DNA of 64,000 nt from Adhaeribacter soli (GTDB taxonomy: Bacteria; Bacteroidota; Bacteroidia; Cytophagales; Hymenobacteraceae). The translations under genes were made by a program, and so were the position numbers. The stretch lies in NCBI RefSeq assembly GCF_008727925.1, contig NZ_VTWT01000001.1:744001-808000 (forward strand), in the 5' to 3' direction. The notes beneath the pieces were generated by a model that did no database searches, had not been told where the DNA came from, and saw only the letters and a program-made list of their open reading frames with translations. Within the stretch, counting starts at the first letter, position 1; every line of letters starts with the position of its first letter. Of the stretch, positions 43,800 to 52,846 are shown one piece after another.

Positions 43800-44321
43800 T
43801 TACCAGTTGGCAACCGAGCGGTTGAAAATTTGGGTCATCATCAGGTTCATGATCTGCCTGATCTGGGCCTCATCGATGTCGTTTAAGTTCTGGTTCTGAG
43901 GGAAATCGAGGAAAGCAGAAAACGGTTCGTCGAAGCTCTGTTTCGGGTCGTTGGTATTGGTAAATTTTACCTGAATCCGGATGGTTAAGCGGTTGCGGGC
44001 GGCTACGTCTACGCCGTTTTGCACCTGAGGCGCTACCGGTGAAACTTCGTAGCCGATGATCTGGCCTTCGAACTGCAGCTGACCGTCGCGGGGAACCAGA
44101 CTCAGGTTGGTGTTGCGCTGAAAATAATCGCGGAAATGATTTGTAACGGTCTGGCTTAAAAAGGAAGGGCCCTGGCCGGAGTTGTTCGGAAAAGTAGCCA
44201 CCGAAAACGTGCGGACTTCCGGGGGCAGCGAGGTGCCGGTAAACGAATACACGCAACTGCTGAAGCCGACTACTATCAGGATCAGAAAAGATATAAAAAA
44301 ACTATTGTTCTTCGATGTCAT
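43800..44321 (-). CDS. lptE: LptE-family LPS assembly lipoprotein
   Basis: Outer-membrane lipoprotein expected to plug LptD and help insert lipopolysaccharide. 173 aa. The SPII signal ends at LIVVGFSSC with Cys near residue 23. The mature protein follows the short Bacteroidota LptE pattern: VRTFSVATFPNNSGQGPSFLSQTVTNHFRDYFQRNTNL-like strand-helix region near 36-74 and LQFEGQIIGYEVSPVAPQ near 82-99. Its first 20 nt overlap the end of the sigma54 activator gene, so the two are coupled. Confidence 0.85.
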   Translation of the reverse strand: MTSKNNSFFISFLILIVVGFSSCVYSFTGTSLPPEVRTFSVATFPNNSGQGPSFLSQTVTNHFRDYFQRNTNLSLVPRDGQLQFEGQIIGYEVSPVAPQVQNGVDVAARNRLTIRIQVKFTNTNDPKQSFDEPFSAFLDFPQNQNLNDIDEAQIRQIMNLMMTQIFNRSVANW

Positions 44322-45573
44322 ATTGTTTCAGTTTGCGGTAAAGCGTGCGTTCGGAAATTCCCAGGTCCTGGGCCGCGTACTTCCGTTTGTTGTGGTGTTT
44401 CTTGAGCGCTTTCAGGATCATTTCCTTTTCCTTGCTTTCTAGCGATAGCGTTTCTTCTTCGGTTTCGTGCGGAATGTCCTCGATCTTTTGTTCGAACTCG
44501 ATCGGGTGTTCCTTTACGGGCAGTAAATAACTTTCGGAAGGCGTCTCGCGGGTGTAGGTGATGCGGTCGGTCTGGAAATCGGCGCTGTCGAACAGGTGGC
44601 GGTTGCGCTTCAGGAGTTCATCTTCGGAATGTTGCTGATCGAGTAGGTCGAATACCAGTTTTTTCAGGTCGTGCATGTCCTTTTTCATATCGAAAAGGAC
44701 TTTGTACAGCAGGTCGCGCTCCAGATTACCGGGCTCTGCCGAACTCCGGTTCTGAGTTGAAATTACCGGAAGCAGGTTGGTTTGTTCTACCGGTAAATAA
44801 TGCTTCAGTTTTTCGGCGTTAATCTCGCGGTCGTATTCCAGTACCGAGATCTGCTCCACAATATTTTTCAGCTGCCGAATGTTGCCCGGGAAACGGAATT
44901 TCAGCAGTAGGGCTACGGCGTCAGGCGTGAGCGTAATGGCTTTTACCCGGTATTTTTCGGCATAATCGGCGGCAAATTTGCGGAAAAGCAGGTAAATATC
45001 GTCGCCCCGGTCGCGCAAAGGCGGAACCGTAATCGGAACGGTGTTCAAACGGTAATAAAGATCTTCGCGGAATTTTCCTTCGCGCACCGCATCGTACAGG
45101 TTCACGTTCGTAGCCGCTACTACCCGCACATCGGTTTTCTGCACTTTGGAAGAACCCACTTTTATGAATTCACCGTTTTCCAACACCCGAAGCAAACGGG
45201 CCTGGGTACCCAAAGGCATTTCGCCAATCTCGTCCAGAAAAATCGTGCCGCCGTTCGTTACTTCGAAATAACCTTTACGGGCTTCCTGGGCACCGGTAAA
45301 CGAACCTTTTTCGTGACCGAACAATTCCGAATCGATGGTGCCTTCGGGAATGGCGCCACAGTTAATAGCTATAAACTGACCGTGTTTGCGCGGGCTAAGG
45401 GAATGGATGATCTTGGAAAAAGATTCCTTTCCGGAACCGCTTTCGCCGGTAATCAGCACGGTCATATCGGTAGGGGCCACCTGCACCGCCACCTGAATGG
45501 CATGGTTTAATTGCGGCGCATTCCCGATAATTCCGAACCGTTGTTTTACACTTTGTATTTCGATGTGTTGCAT
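44302..45573 (-). CDS. Sigma54-dependent transcriptional activator without receiver domain
   Basis: Enhancer-binding AAA+ protein of about 423 aa from the ATG at 45573 (MQHIEIQSVKQRFGIIG). The AAA+ core starts almost at once: Walker A GESGSGKES near 43, the sigma54-contact loop GAFTGA near 93, FLDEIGEM Walker B near 115, and arginine-finger region LYYRLNTVPITVPPLRDRGDDI near 175. A linker of about 100 residues precedes a C-terminal Fis-type helix-turn-helix (KYAAQDLGISERTLYRKLKQY). It lacks an N-terminal sensory or receiver domain. It sits between miaB and lptE in a shared transcript. Confidence 0.9.
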   Translation of the reverse strand: MQHIEIQSVKQRFGIIGNAPQLNHAIQVAVQVAPTDMTVLITGESGSGKESFSKIIHSLSPRKHGQFIAINCGAIPEGTIDSELFGHEKGSFTGAQEARKGYFEVTNGGTIFLDEIGEMPLGTQARLLRVLENGEFIKVGSSKVQKTDVRVVAATNVNLYDAVREGKFREDLYYRLNTVPITVPPLRDRGDDIYLLFRKFAADYAEKYRVKAITLTPDAVALLLKFRFPGNIRQLKNIVEQISVLEYDREINAEKLKHYLPVEQTNLLPVISTQNRSSAEPGNLERDLLYKVLFDMKKDMHDLKKLVFDLLDQQHSEDELLKRNRHLFDSADFQTDRITYTRETPSESYLLPVKEHPIEFEQKIEDIPHETEEETLSLESKEKEMILKALKKHHNKRKYAAQDLGISERTLYRKLKQYDIEEQ

Positions 45574-45580
45574 TCTTTTC

Positions 45581-45720
45581 TGATTTGGAGATTTGGAGAT
45601 TTGAAAATTTGGAAATGATCTTCTTTCCTTTTTTGCCGGAAAAACATAGCATTTTGAAGCGGGTTTCCAGAATTCTCCTTGCCAATCTTCAAATTTCCAA
45701 ATCTTCAAATTTTCAAATTA
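45581..45720. repeat. ATTTGGAGATTTG tandem/inverted repeat
   Basis: Tandem AGATTTGG-like units at 45581-45616 and their reverse complements (TCTTCAAATTTCCAAAT) at 45684-45720 frame the space between miaB and the sigma54 activator. The right arm runs into the miaB stop codon. Confidence 0.6.
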
Positions 45721-47151
45721 ATCAACCGCTTCCCCGAACAGGGTGCCTACGGAGCAGTCGTTTACCAGCACGTTCACGTACTGGCCGGGCTGGTAGTGTT
45801 TTTTCGGGAAGATCACCATTTTATTCTGGTCGTTGCGGCCGCTCAGGTGCTCTTCCGATTTTTTGGAGAAACCTTCTACCAGTACTTTATGCACTTTGCC
45901 GATGTCGAGTTTATTGCGGTTCAGGGATGTTTCGCGCTGCTTGTCGATGATCTCGGCCAGGCGGCGTTTTTTCACTTCCAGCGGAATATCGTCTTCCAGT
46001 TTGCGGGCCGCTAAGGTTCCCGGACGTTCGGAATAGAAGAACATGTAGGAATAATCGTACTGCACAAAATCCATCATGCTCAGGGTATCCTGGTGTTCTT
46101 CTTCGGTTTCGGTGCAGAAGCCCGCGATCATGTCGGAAGAAATGCCGCATTCCTCACCGAGAATATTCCGGATGGCTGTTACGCGGTTCATGTACCATTC
46201 GCGGTCGTAGGTGCGGTTCATGAGCTCCAGCACGCGTGAGTTACCGCTTTGCACGGGCAGGTGAATGTATTTGCAGATGTTGTCGTACTTTTTCATGGTG
46301 TACAACACCTCGTCGGTAATGTCTTTCGGGTGGGAGGTGGAGAAGCGCACGCGGAGGTTTTGATCCAGTTTCGCTACCATTTCCAGCAACTGGGCAAAGT
46401 TCACTTTCTCGGTTCCGTCTTCTGAAGCCCACTTGTAAGAATCTACGTTCTGACCTAAAAGCGTTACTTCCTTATAGCCTGCTTCGAGTAATTGCTGCGC
46501 TTCCCGCACAATGGAATGCGCATCGCGGCTCCGTTCACGCCCGCGAGTAAACGGCACCACACAGAAAGAGCACATGTTGTCGCAACCGCGCATAATGGAA
46601 ATAAACGCGCTGATGCCGTTGGAATTAAGGCGGATCGGGTTGATATCGGCGTAGGTTTCTTCTCTTGAAAGAATAACGTTTACCGCTTTCTGGCCTTCGT
46701 CTACCTTGTTGATCAGGTTCGGCAGGTCGCGGTACGCATCCGGGCCAACCACCAGGTCAACGATTTGCTCTTCTTCTAATAATGATTTTTTCAGGCGTTC
46801 GGCCATGCAGCCCAGCACGCCAACCTGCAGGTCGCGGTTTTTCTTTTTGAACTGGCGGATCTGTTTCAGGCGGTCGCGCACCGTTTTTTCGGCCTTCTCG
46901 CGGATAGAGCAGGTGTTCAGGAAAATGACGTCGGCCTCCTCTATTTTAGAAGTGGTGTCGAAGCCGTCTTCCGCCATAATGGAGCTCACAATTTCGGAAT
47001 CGGAGTAATTCATCTGACAGCCGTAGCTCTCGATGTAAAGTTTGCGGTTTTTGCCGGTGTTGGTTTCGGCCGTAACTTTCATGTCGCAAGCCATCGCTTC
47101 TTCCGGCGTGCGGTTATCTATAAAATCAAGACTCTGAATGAGGGTATCCAT
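45718..47151 (-). CDS. miaB: tRNA-2-methylthio-N6-dimethylallyladenosine synthase MiaB
   Basis: Radical-SAM methylthiotransferase that converts i6A37 to ms2i6A37 in tRNA. 477 aa. The N-terminal UPF0004 domain has Cys in [14 protein letters not shown] (near residue 45), [12 protein letters not shown] near 81 and [12 protein letters not shown] near 113. The radical-SAM triad is [25 protein letters not shown] near 188-210, and a TRAM domain follows at the end ([22 protein letters not shown] ... [18 protein letters not shown]). A MiaE-like hydroxylase for the next step is encoded at 57710. Confidence 0.96.
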   Translation of the reverse strand: MDTLIQSLDFIDNRTPEEAMACDMKVTAETNTGKNRKLYIESYGCQMNYSDSEIVSSIMAEDGFDTTSKIEEADVIFLNTCSIREKAEKTVRDRLKQIRQFKKKNRDLQVGVLGCMAERLKKSLLEEEQIVDLVVGPDAYRDLPNLINKVDEGQKAVNVILSREETYADINPIRLNSNGISAFISIMRGCDNMCSFCVVPFTRGRERSRDAHSIVREAQQLLEAGYKEVTLLGQNVDSYKWASEDGTEKVNFAQLLEMVAKLDQNLRVRFSTSHPKDITDEVLYTMKKYDNICKYIHLPVQSGNSRVLELMNRTYDREWYMNRVTAIRNILGEECGISSDMIAGFCTETEEEHQDTLSMMDFVQYDYSYMFFYSERPGTLAARKLEDDIPLEVKKRRLAEIIDKQRETSLNRNKLDIGKVHKVLVEGFSKKSEEHLSGRNDQNKMVIFPKKHYQPGQYVNVLVNDCSVGTLFGEAVD

Positions 47152-47224
47152 GCAATGCTATTTCAAAAACGAAGGCAAAGATACGAATTTCGCGGGAAAT
47201 TCTGACAGAATGGCAGGGGAATTT

Positions 47225-47426
47225 ACCCCACCTAAATCCTCCCCTAATTCAGGGGAGGACTTTGACGCAATATGCGTGGTGGTTTCTTCGCAAGCTCAGT
47301 TTTGAATTCCATATTTTTAACCTGTTCAGTTCTTGATTATAGCCTTATAAATGGGAAAACTTCCAAAATAGGAATTGAGCTTGCGAAGAGAAAAAGCAGC
47401 TGAATTAGGGGAGGGTTGGGTGGGGT
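47225..47426. repeat. Inverted-repeat element CCTCCCCTAATTCAG with inner CTTCGCAAGCTCA arms
   Basis: Outer arms 47225-47252 and 47400-47426 are complementary apart from a central indel and a few changes. Inner arms 47285-47298 and 47376-47389 (TCTTCGCAAGCTCA) are perfect over 14 bp. The 202-bp element fills the miaB-pabB spacer. The TGCGTGGTGG between the arms is unpaired. Confidence 0.75.
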
Positions 47427-47431
47427 TAATT

Positions 47432-48706
47432 TCAACAAACTTCCATAATCGCCTTCGCCTTGAGCAAACATTCCTCATATTCTTTTTCGGGAACGGAATC
47501 GATGGTGATGGCGCTGCCTACTTTGTAGCTCAGGTATTTGGTTTGGGTGTTGTATTGCAGGCTTCGGATCACGACGTTGAAATCGAAATCGCCGTTGGGC
47601 TTTACGTAGCCGATGCTGCCGGAATACAGGCCGCGGCGGTGGGCTTCGTATTGTTCGATGAGCTGCATGGCTTTGATCTTCGGGGCGCCGGTCATGCTGC
47701 CCATGGGGAACGTGTGCTTTAAGATCGTAGCCAGGTTTTCTTCCGGTTTGGCCTGAGCGGTAATGGTGGAGATCATCTGGAATACCTGCTGAAAGGCGTA
47801 GATGCCGAATAGTTCTTCTACTTGCACAGTGCCGGTTTCGGCGGAGCGACTCAGGTCGTTGCGCACCAGATCCACAATCATCAGGTTTTCGGCACGTTCT
47901 TTTTCGTCGTTAAAGAGCTGCTCTTTAAGCTGCTGATCTTCTTCCGGGGTTTTGCCGCGCTTAATAGTACCTTTTATCGGTTGGGAAATAAGCTTCTGTC
48001 CTTCTTTTTTCAGGAAACGTTCCGGGGAAGCGCACATCAAAATGCTATCGTTTAGCTTGAAAAAACCGGCAAATGGGGTAGGGGATTTTTTATTTAGTTT
48101 TTCAAATAATTGCACCTGAGAAACGATAGCATTTTCGGCAAAAAACTCGATGGTGTAATTCAGTTCGTACGCATCGCCTTCCAGAATATGCTCCTGAATT
48201 TTCCGGACATTTTCCAGGTAATCAGCTTCCGAAGTCCGGGCCTGCCAGGTAGCTTTTCCGGAGGGTTGTTCCGAGATTTGTAAAGCTAAGATCTGATCTA
48301 CGATTTGTTCCGCGCCGGCTTTTTTACCAAAAATAACTACCGAGTTTTCTTTAAACTCAAACCACACTTCCGGTTCAAAAAAATGCGCTTCCGGGAAACT
48401 AATAAAATCAGGCCGGGAAGTTTGCAGGTTTTCGATCTGGTTCTTTAAATCATAACTTAAAAGGCCGCACCAGAATTTTCCGGAATTTGCAATTAGGGTT
48501 AAATGGTCGAAGGCTTTTTCGGCCGGAATAGGTACTGTTTTTTGGGAGGAAATCGCCAGCAGATCCTCGAAGCCTTGGTAAAAATAGGGCAAACTGTTGC
48601 CGGTATAATAAGCTACTTGGGGAAATTGTTCCGCCCAACGCAGGGCTTTCTGCCGGAAAACTTCCGAAGATAAATTAAGTTCTGAAAAGGTAAATTCTTT
48701 CTGCAA
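47432..48706 (-). CDS. pabB: Aminodeoxychorismate synthase component I (PabB-like)
   Basis: Chorismate-utilising enzyme, expected to make 4-amino-4-deoxychorismate for folate. 424 aa. The key motif is SQPIKGTIKRG near 237: Lys in PIKGT marks PabB-type enzymes, where anthranilate synthases have PIAGT. LMIVDLVRNDLSR near 273, GSMTGAPKIKAM near 342 and GLYSGSIGYVKPNGDFDFNVVIRS near 365 complete the family. No glutamine amidotransferase (PabA) or PabC gene lies beside it. It is bounded by repeats on both sides. Confidence 0.88.
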   Translation of the reverse strand: MQKEFTFSELNLSSEVFRQKALRWAEQFPQVAYYTGNSLPYFYQGFEDLLAISSQKTVPIPAEKAFDHLTLIANSGKFWCGLLSYDLKNQIENLQTSRPDFISFPEAHFFEPEVWFEFKENSVVIFGKKAGAEQIVDQILALQISEQPSGKATWQARTSEADYLENVRKIQEHILEGDAYELNYTIEFFAENAIVSQVQLFEKLNKKSPTPFAGFFKLNDSILMCASPERFLKKEGQKLISQPIKGTIKRGKTPEEDQQLKEQLFNDEKERAENLMIVDLVRNDLSRSAETGTVQVEELFGIYAFQQVFQMISTITAQAKPEENLATILKHTFPMGSMTGAPKIKAMQLIEQYEAHRRGLYSGSIGYVKPNGDFDFNVVIRSLQYNTQTKYLSYKVGSAITIDSVPEKEYEECLLKAKAIMEVC

Positions 48707-48724
48707 GCGTTTTAAAAATCAAAT

Positions 48725-48788
48725 AACAATCAGCAATTAACAATTAGCAATCAGCAATTAACAATCAGCAATTAACAATCAGCAATTA
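48725..48788. repeat. Tandem AACAATCAGCAATT repeats
   Basis: About four and a half degenerate 14-nt units between the pabB start and the end of the TPR gene, without spacers. It is the same kind of sequence as 746-779 and 1045-1086. Confidence 0.75.
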
Positions 48789-50279
48789 TAAAGTTGAAAG
48801 CCCGATCTTGGCTTTCGAATCGATGCTGTTTTTGTATTCGTGTTTCGGGTACGATAATGCTTTTTTAAAGTAAGCCCGTGCCGCGGCTTTATCATTGCGG
48901 TCGGAGGCCAGGTACCCTAATTGCAGGGCGGCATTCGGGGCAAAATAGTGGGGCAGATTTCCGCCGGCGGATATGGTGCGTTCGTAAAAATAAACGGCCG
49001 AATCAAGTTGGTTTAAACCCTGGTAAATGCGGGCCTTGCGGTAATACAGTTCCAGACGGTCCTTTTGCATGGTTTTGCCCGTTGGTTTAAAGTCCTTTAA
49101 AGCCGCTAGTGCCTGAGAATAATACCCGCCATCGGCGTGCAGACGGGCTTTGATAAGCTGCCGGTTCAGAGTTTCGTGGTTCTCTACAAATTTTTGGGCA
49201 TATTTATCTTCTTCCACCACAGCTGAACCAACCTCCTTAATGCGGGAGTAAAACATTTGCGCCGCAAGCGGATTGCCGCTTAAATAATGGGCTAGATATA
49301 ACTTAAAGTTCGCATCTTTCAGGTAATGCTTCCCCTGGTATTGGGTCAGAAAATACTGGTTTTCCTGTACCGATTTTGTATAATCGCCACGGTACAGATA
49401 CATATCGGCGGCCATGTGGTTCAAATAGGGGAAGGGAAGGTAGCGGTTATCGCGCGGACGTTTCTGAAAAAGCACTAAAGCCGAATCGCAACTTTTATTT
49501 TTCTTCAGCATGCTCATGGCCAGATACGTAAACAGCAGGTTATCCGGCTCGGCAGTAGCCAGGCGGGTTAGGATCTTCGGACCGGAATTATCTTTTTTGT
49601 TCATCCAGTCCTGGGCAAACTGCAGGTATATAAGCGCTTCATCCTGAAACAGATCGGGCGTGCGGGAGGCCAGGTTCAGGTTGGCTAACCCTGCTTTTAT
49701 GTCGCCGCGCATGCCCAGTACTTTAAATACCCACTGGTAGCTGTCGGGAATGGAGCCGATTATAACCTGAAGCAAACCTAACGATTTCCGGTTCGGAATG
49801 AAATCGGGGTAAAGCTTCTGGTTTTCTTTAAGCAACAGGAAGGCGCTCCGCACGTTCCAGGCAGCCTGTACTTCATCAGCAAAAAAGACCTGACACATGG
49901 CCAGTTGCAGCTTTATTTCGGCCTGAGCATAGCGTTTATAGGGCGATTTTTCTTTCAGGTCTTCCAGTTTATCGAGTCGCTGCTGCTGTTTCTCTTTCAG
50001 TTTGTCGTAAACCGCTTTATCCTGCGAAACCAGGATCGTCAGGAAATCTGCGTAATTGGCTACCAGCAATGCACAGGCATTTTTCGGATTCTGGTTTAGT
50101 TCAGGTTGTAAAATTTGCCTGCCGGCATTTACCCGTAATTTTATAATTTCAGCATAAGCCTGCTGCACAGGTTTATTGAATTCGGAAGCTGAAATGGCCA
50201 ATAAAGGAAAACACAGGCACAAAAATGCGATGCCTGCCGCTGAAAAAAGTCTGCCGAATCTGTTATTTATTTTAATCAC
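48786..50279 (-). CDS. Secreted tetratricopeptide-repeat protein
   Basis: Exported helical-repeat protein of 497 aa. The signal peptide is at residues 10-33 (AAGIAFLCLCFPLLAIS). The rest is made of TPR-like helix pairs (RKARIYQGLNQLDSAVYFYERTI, AALQLGYLASDRNDKAAARAYFKKALSYP near the C-terminus are the clearest). No enzymatic motif is seen. The family is common in Bacteroidota but without known function; a scaffold in the periplasm is the reasonable inference. Confidence 0.78.
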   Translation of the reverse strand: MIKINNRFGRLFSAAGIAFLCLCFPLLAISASEFNKPVQQAYAEIIKLRVNAGRQILQPELNQNPKNACALLVANYADFLTILVSQDKAVYDKLKEKQQQRLDKLEDLKEKSPYKRYAQAEIKLQLAMCQVFFADEVQAAWNVRSAFLLLKENQKLYPDFIPNRKSLGLLQVIIGSIPDSYQWVFKVLGMRGDIKAGLANLNLASRTPDLFQDEALIYLQFAQDWMNKKDNSGPKILTRLATAEPDNLLFTYLAMSMLKKNKSCDSALVLFQKRPRDNRYLPFPYLNHMAADMYLYRGDYTKSVQENQYFLTQYQGKHYLKDANFKLYLAHYLSGNPLAAQMFYSRIKEVGSAVVEEDKYAQKFVENHETLNRQLIKARLHADGGYYSQALAALKDFKPTGKTMQKDRLELYYRKARIYQGLNQLDSAVYFYERTISAGGNLPHYFAPNAALQLGYLASDRNDKAAARAYFKKALSYPKHEYKNSIDSKAKIGLSTL

Positions 50280-50437
50280 CTGGTTGAATTACCCGCTTGC
50301 CCGCTTCCGGATAGCTAAACTGCTAACTTGAGGCACCGGTTGCCTGCTCCGGTCGGCCATTTTACGAAATTAGGTTTTTCGGGGGAATAAATTGCTTTAG
50401 CTACTTGCTTAAAAACTTAAAGCGAACATGCCTAAAT

Positions 50438-50467
50438 AAAAAAGCCCTCAACGAATTGAAGGCTTTT
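50438..50467 (-). terminator. Terminator of the zinc-ribbon gene
   Basis: Minus strand AAGCCTTCAA-TTCG-TTGAGGGCTT followed by TTTT: a 10-bp stem with one G-U pair and a stable TTCG tetraloop. Confidence 0.75.
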
Positions 50468-50490
50468 TGAATTTTTAAAGAGGGAAGACC

Positions 50491-51222
50491 TTAAACGATG
50501 CGGTGCTCTACGTCAGCAAGGATACGGCCGCAATGCTCGCATACGATGATCTTTTTCTGAGAAGCAATATCGGCCTGGCGCTGAGGCGGAACGGTGTTGA
50601 AGCAACCACCACAGGCATCGCGTTTTACGGTTACTACCGCCAGACCATTGCGTACGTTGCCGCGGATCCGGGTGTAGGCCATTAATAAGCGTGGCTCAAT
50701 GTGTTTTTCGGCTTCTTCGCGGTCGCCCATCAGCTTACGCTCATCTTCTTCGCTTTCCGAAACAATAACCTTCAGCTCATCATTTTTCGTGGTAAGGTCT
50801 TTGCGGCGCTCTTCCAGACGCTGTTTGGTGCCGGAAATTTCCTGGCCTTTCAGGTCGATCTGGTAAAGGGCTTCGCGGATCTTTTTCTCGGAGATCTGGA
50901 TTTCCAGCTTCTGCAGCTCGATCTCTTTAGTGATGGCGTCGAACTCGCGGTTGTTGCGTACGTTCTGCTGTTGCTCTTCGTATTTGCGGATCAGGTTTTC
51001 CGAATCTTTAATGGCCTGTTTCCGGCCGGCGATCTGGTCCTGTAACTGCTGAATTTCTTCGTCGAACTTCTGCACCCGTACTTCATAGCCGGCTATTTCA
51101 TCTTCCAGGTCACGAACTTCTTCGGGTAAATCGCCCCGAACCCGCTTTATTTCATCTAACTGGGAATCGAGACTTTGAAGTTTTAGCAGGGACTCTAGTT
51201 TACTGGCTACCGTACTTTCCAT
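50491..51222 (-). CDS. C4-type zinc-ribbon coiled-coil protein
   Basis: COG1579-type protein of 243 aa. Residues about 10-175 form a long two-segment coiled coil (QSLDSQLDEIKRVRGDLPEE ... ERRKDLTTKNDELKVIVSE), followed by a zinc ribbon with two Cys pairs: CGGCFNTVPPQ near 203 and VCEHCGRIL near 228. The function is unsettled; relatives are annotated as nucleic-acid binding. The upstream Nif3-like gene ends 6 nt before this start, so the two are certainly co-transcribed. Confidence 0.88.
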   Translation of the reverse strand: MESTVASKLESLLKLQSLDSQLDEIKRVRGDLPEEVRDLEDEIAGYEVRVQKFDEEIQQLQDQIAGRKQAIKDSENLIRKYEEQQQNVRNNREFDAITKEIELQKLEIQISEKKIREALYQIDLKGQEISGTKQRLEERRKDLTTKNDELKVIVSESEEDERKLMGDREEAEKHIEPRLLMAYTRIRGNVRNGLAVVTVKRDACGGCFNTVPPQRQADIASQKKIIVCEHCGRILADVEHRIV

Positions 51223-51228
51223 GTATTA

Positions 51229-52326
51229 TTAGCTATATCTGACTGGATTGGTATTGATTTTTGACAAACAGACTGCAAAATTAGAAAAGTTTTTCAATAT
51301 CAAATCATAAAATATTTCCTTCGTGAAAACTTCGCTCTCGTAATGGCCCAGATCAAAGACGTGCAGCCGGCCTTCCGTCTGAAAATATTCGTGGTATTTC
51401 AGGTCGGCGGTTACAAAAGCATCGGCGCCCATTTTCAGGGCATCGCTCATTAAAAAACTGCCCGCTCCGCCGCAAACGGCCACTTTCTTTATTTTTTCCG
51501 GGCCGGAAACAGTATGCTTTAAACCGGAAATCTCCATCGTTGTTTTCAGGTGGCTGATAAACTCTTCCAGCCCCAAGGCTTCCTCCAATTCCCCGATCAT
51601 GCCGGCGCCCACTTCCTGGTACGCATTTTTGAGCGAATACAAGTCGTAAGCCACTTCTTCGTAAGGGTGGGCAGCTACCAGGGCGTCTACTACTTTACCT
51701 TGCAGGTAAGCAGGAACCAAGACCTCAATTCTATCTTCTTCTACTTTTTCCGGTTTACCGGGTTCGCCAATGTGCGGATCGGCTTCGGCAGTCGGTAAAA
51801 AACGCCCTTCGCCAGAAGCATGATAACTACAATTTTTATAATCGCCGATCTGGCCGGCCCCGGCTTCGTGCATGGCTTGCAGCACAGCCTCGGTATTTTC
51901 TTTGGGCGCAAACGTTACCAGTTTAATCAGGGCTTCTTTTTTCTGACTCAGGATCTTTGTTTTCTGCAAACCCAGCTTATCGGCAATTTTAGAATTTACT
52001 CCACCCAACACGCTGTCTAAATTCGTGTGGCTGGCATAAATGGCAATGTTGTTCTGAATAGCCTTTATAATAGTTTGCTCAACATGGTTACTGCCGGTCA
52101 GGCGTTTTAAAGGCTTGAAAATTACCGGGTGGTGCGCTATTATTAAGTTGCAATTATTGGCAATAGCTTCATCTACGACTTCCGGCGTGCAATCGAGGGT
52201 AATTAGAACGCCCTCTACTTCGTCTTTTGGATTGCCGGTTTGCAGGCCTGCATTGTCGTAGCTTTCCTGCCAGGCCAAAGGCGCCAGCTTTTCCAGGACG
52301 GAAATTACTTCTTTTATTTTGGTCAT
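51229..52326 (-). CDS. Nif3-like dinuclear metal-centre protein (DUF34)
   Basis: NIF3/YbgI-family protein of 365 aa, forming toroidal hexamers with a two-metal site; the true reaction is unknown despite the 'GTP cyclohydrolase 1 type 2 homologue' label. Metal ligands are visible in LIIAHHPVIFKPLKRL near 61, SHTNLDSVLGGVN near 97, and the C-terminal HEYFQTEG...DLGHYESEVF near 314-334. The middle insertion (about 130-245) matches the PII-like domain of the long form. It forms an operon with the zinc-ribbon gene. Confidence 0.9.
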   Translation of the reverse strand: MTKIKEVISVLEKLAPLAWQESYDNAGLQTGNPKDEVEGVLITLDCTPEVVDEAIANNCNLIIAHHPVIFKPLKRLTGSNHVEQTIIKAIQNNIAIYASHTNLDSVLGGVNSKIADKLGLQKTKILSQKKEALIKLVTFAPKENTEAVLQAMHEAGAGQIGDYKNCSYHASGEGRFLPTAEADPHIGEPGKPEKVEEDRIEVLVPAYLQGKVVDALVAAHPYEEVAYDLYSLKNAYQEVGAGMIGELEEALGLEEFISHLKTTMEISGLKHTVSGPEKIKKVAVCGGAGSFLMSDALKMGADAFVTADLKYHEYFQTEGRLHVFDLGHYESEVFTKEIFYDLILKNFSNFAVCLSKINTNPVRYS

Positions 52327-52369
52327 TCGGGAGAAGATTTATAAACGTACTTTGGAACTGACTAGCAGG

Positions 52370-52822
52370 TTAAACGCCGAATTGGGTTAAATGGTGTTCC
52401 AGATGTTTATAGAACATGTTGTTCCACTCTGTTTTATTTAATTTGCCAAACGAATGAGATTCCTTGCCGTCGAAGTGGGCTTCTCCGAGTTGTTGCGTTT
52501 TTTGAATGTAATTAATGAGGCGGTCTTTTTCTTCGTTAAAGTTTTTCTCGTCTTTAATCACGAAGGCCGGCGCCGTTTGTCCGCTTTTCTTGAAAGGTTT
52601 GTCATTTACTACGGTAGGTTTCACAAATAGCTTCAGCAGGAGCTTAACGAAGGCATTGGGCTTGGGATGTTTGTCTTCGTACACTAGTTCATACGTTACG
52701 TTGCAGTGCGCCAGCATTTGCGAAACGCTCATTTTTCCCCATTGGGGCTTGGTCTGGGGCGCTAATTTATTGATCCGGATGATCAGATCGGTGGCGTCCT
52801 GGCGGGTAAATACGTTTTTCAT
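52370..52822 (-). CDS. DUF1569 (DinB-like) protein
   Basis: Small 150-aa helical protein of the DUF1569 family, related to DinB. MSVSQMLAHCNVTYELVYED near 31 with its His, and the C-terminal WNNMFYKHLEHHLTQFGV near 131-148, are the expected helices with potential metal-binding histidines. Function unknown. It lies 43 nt from the Nif3-like gene on the same strand and 24 nt from the RAYT gene. Confidence 0.82.
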   Translation of the reverse strand: MKNVFTRQDATDLIIRINKLAPQTKPQWGKMSVSQMLAHCNVTYELVYEDKHPKPNAFVKLLLKLFVKPTVVNDKPFKKSGQTAPAFVIKDEKNFNEEKDRLINYIQKTQQLGEAHFDGKESHSFGKLNKTEWNNMFYKHLEHHLTQFGV

Positions 52823-52846
52823 TTTGGGGTAATTACTTCTTTTATT

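Noticed and set aside
48725-48788. Possible CRISPR array
   Set aside because: Units are about 14 nt, degenerate and directly abutting, with no unique spacers and no cas genes.
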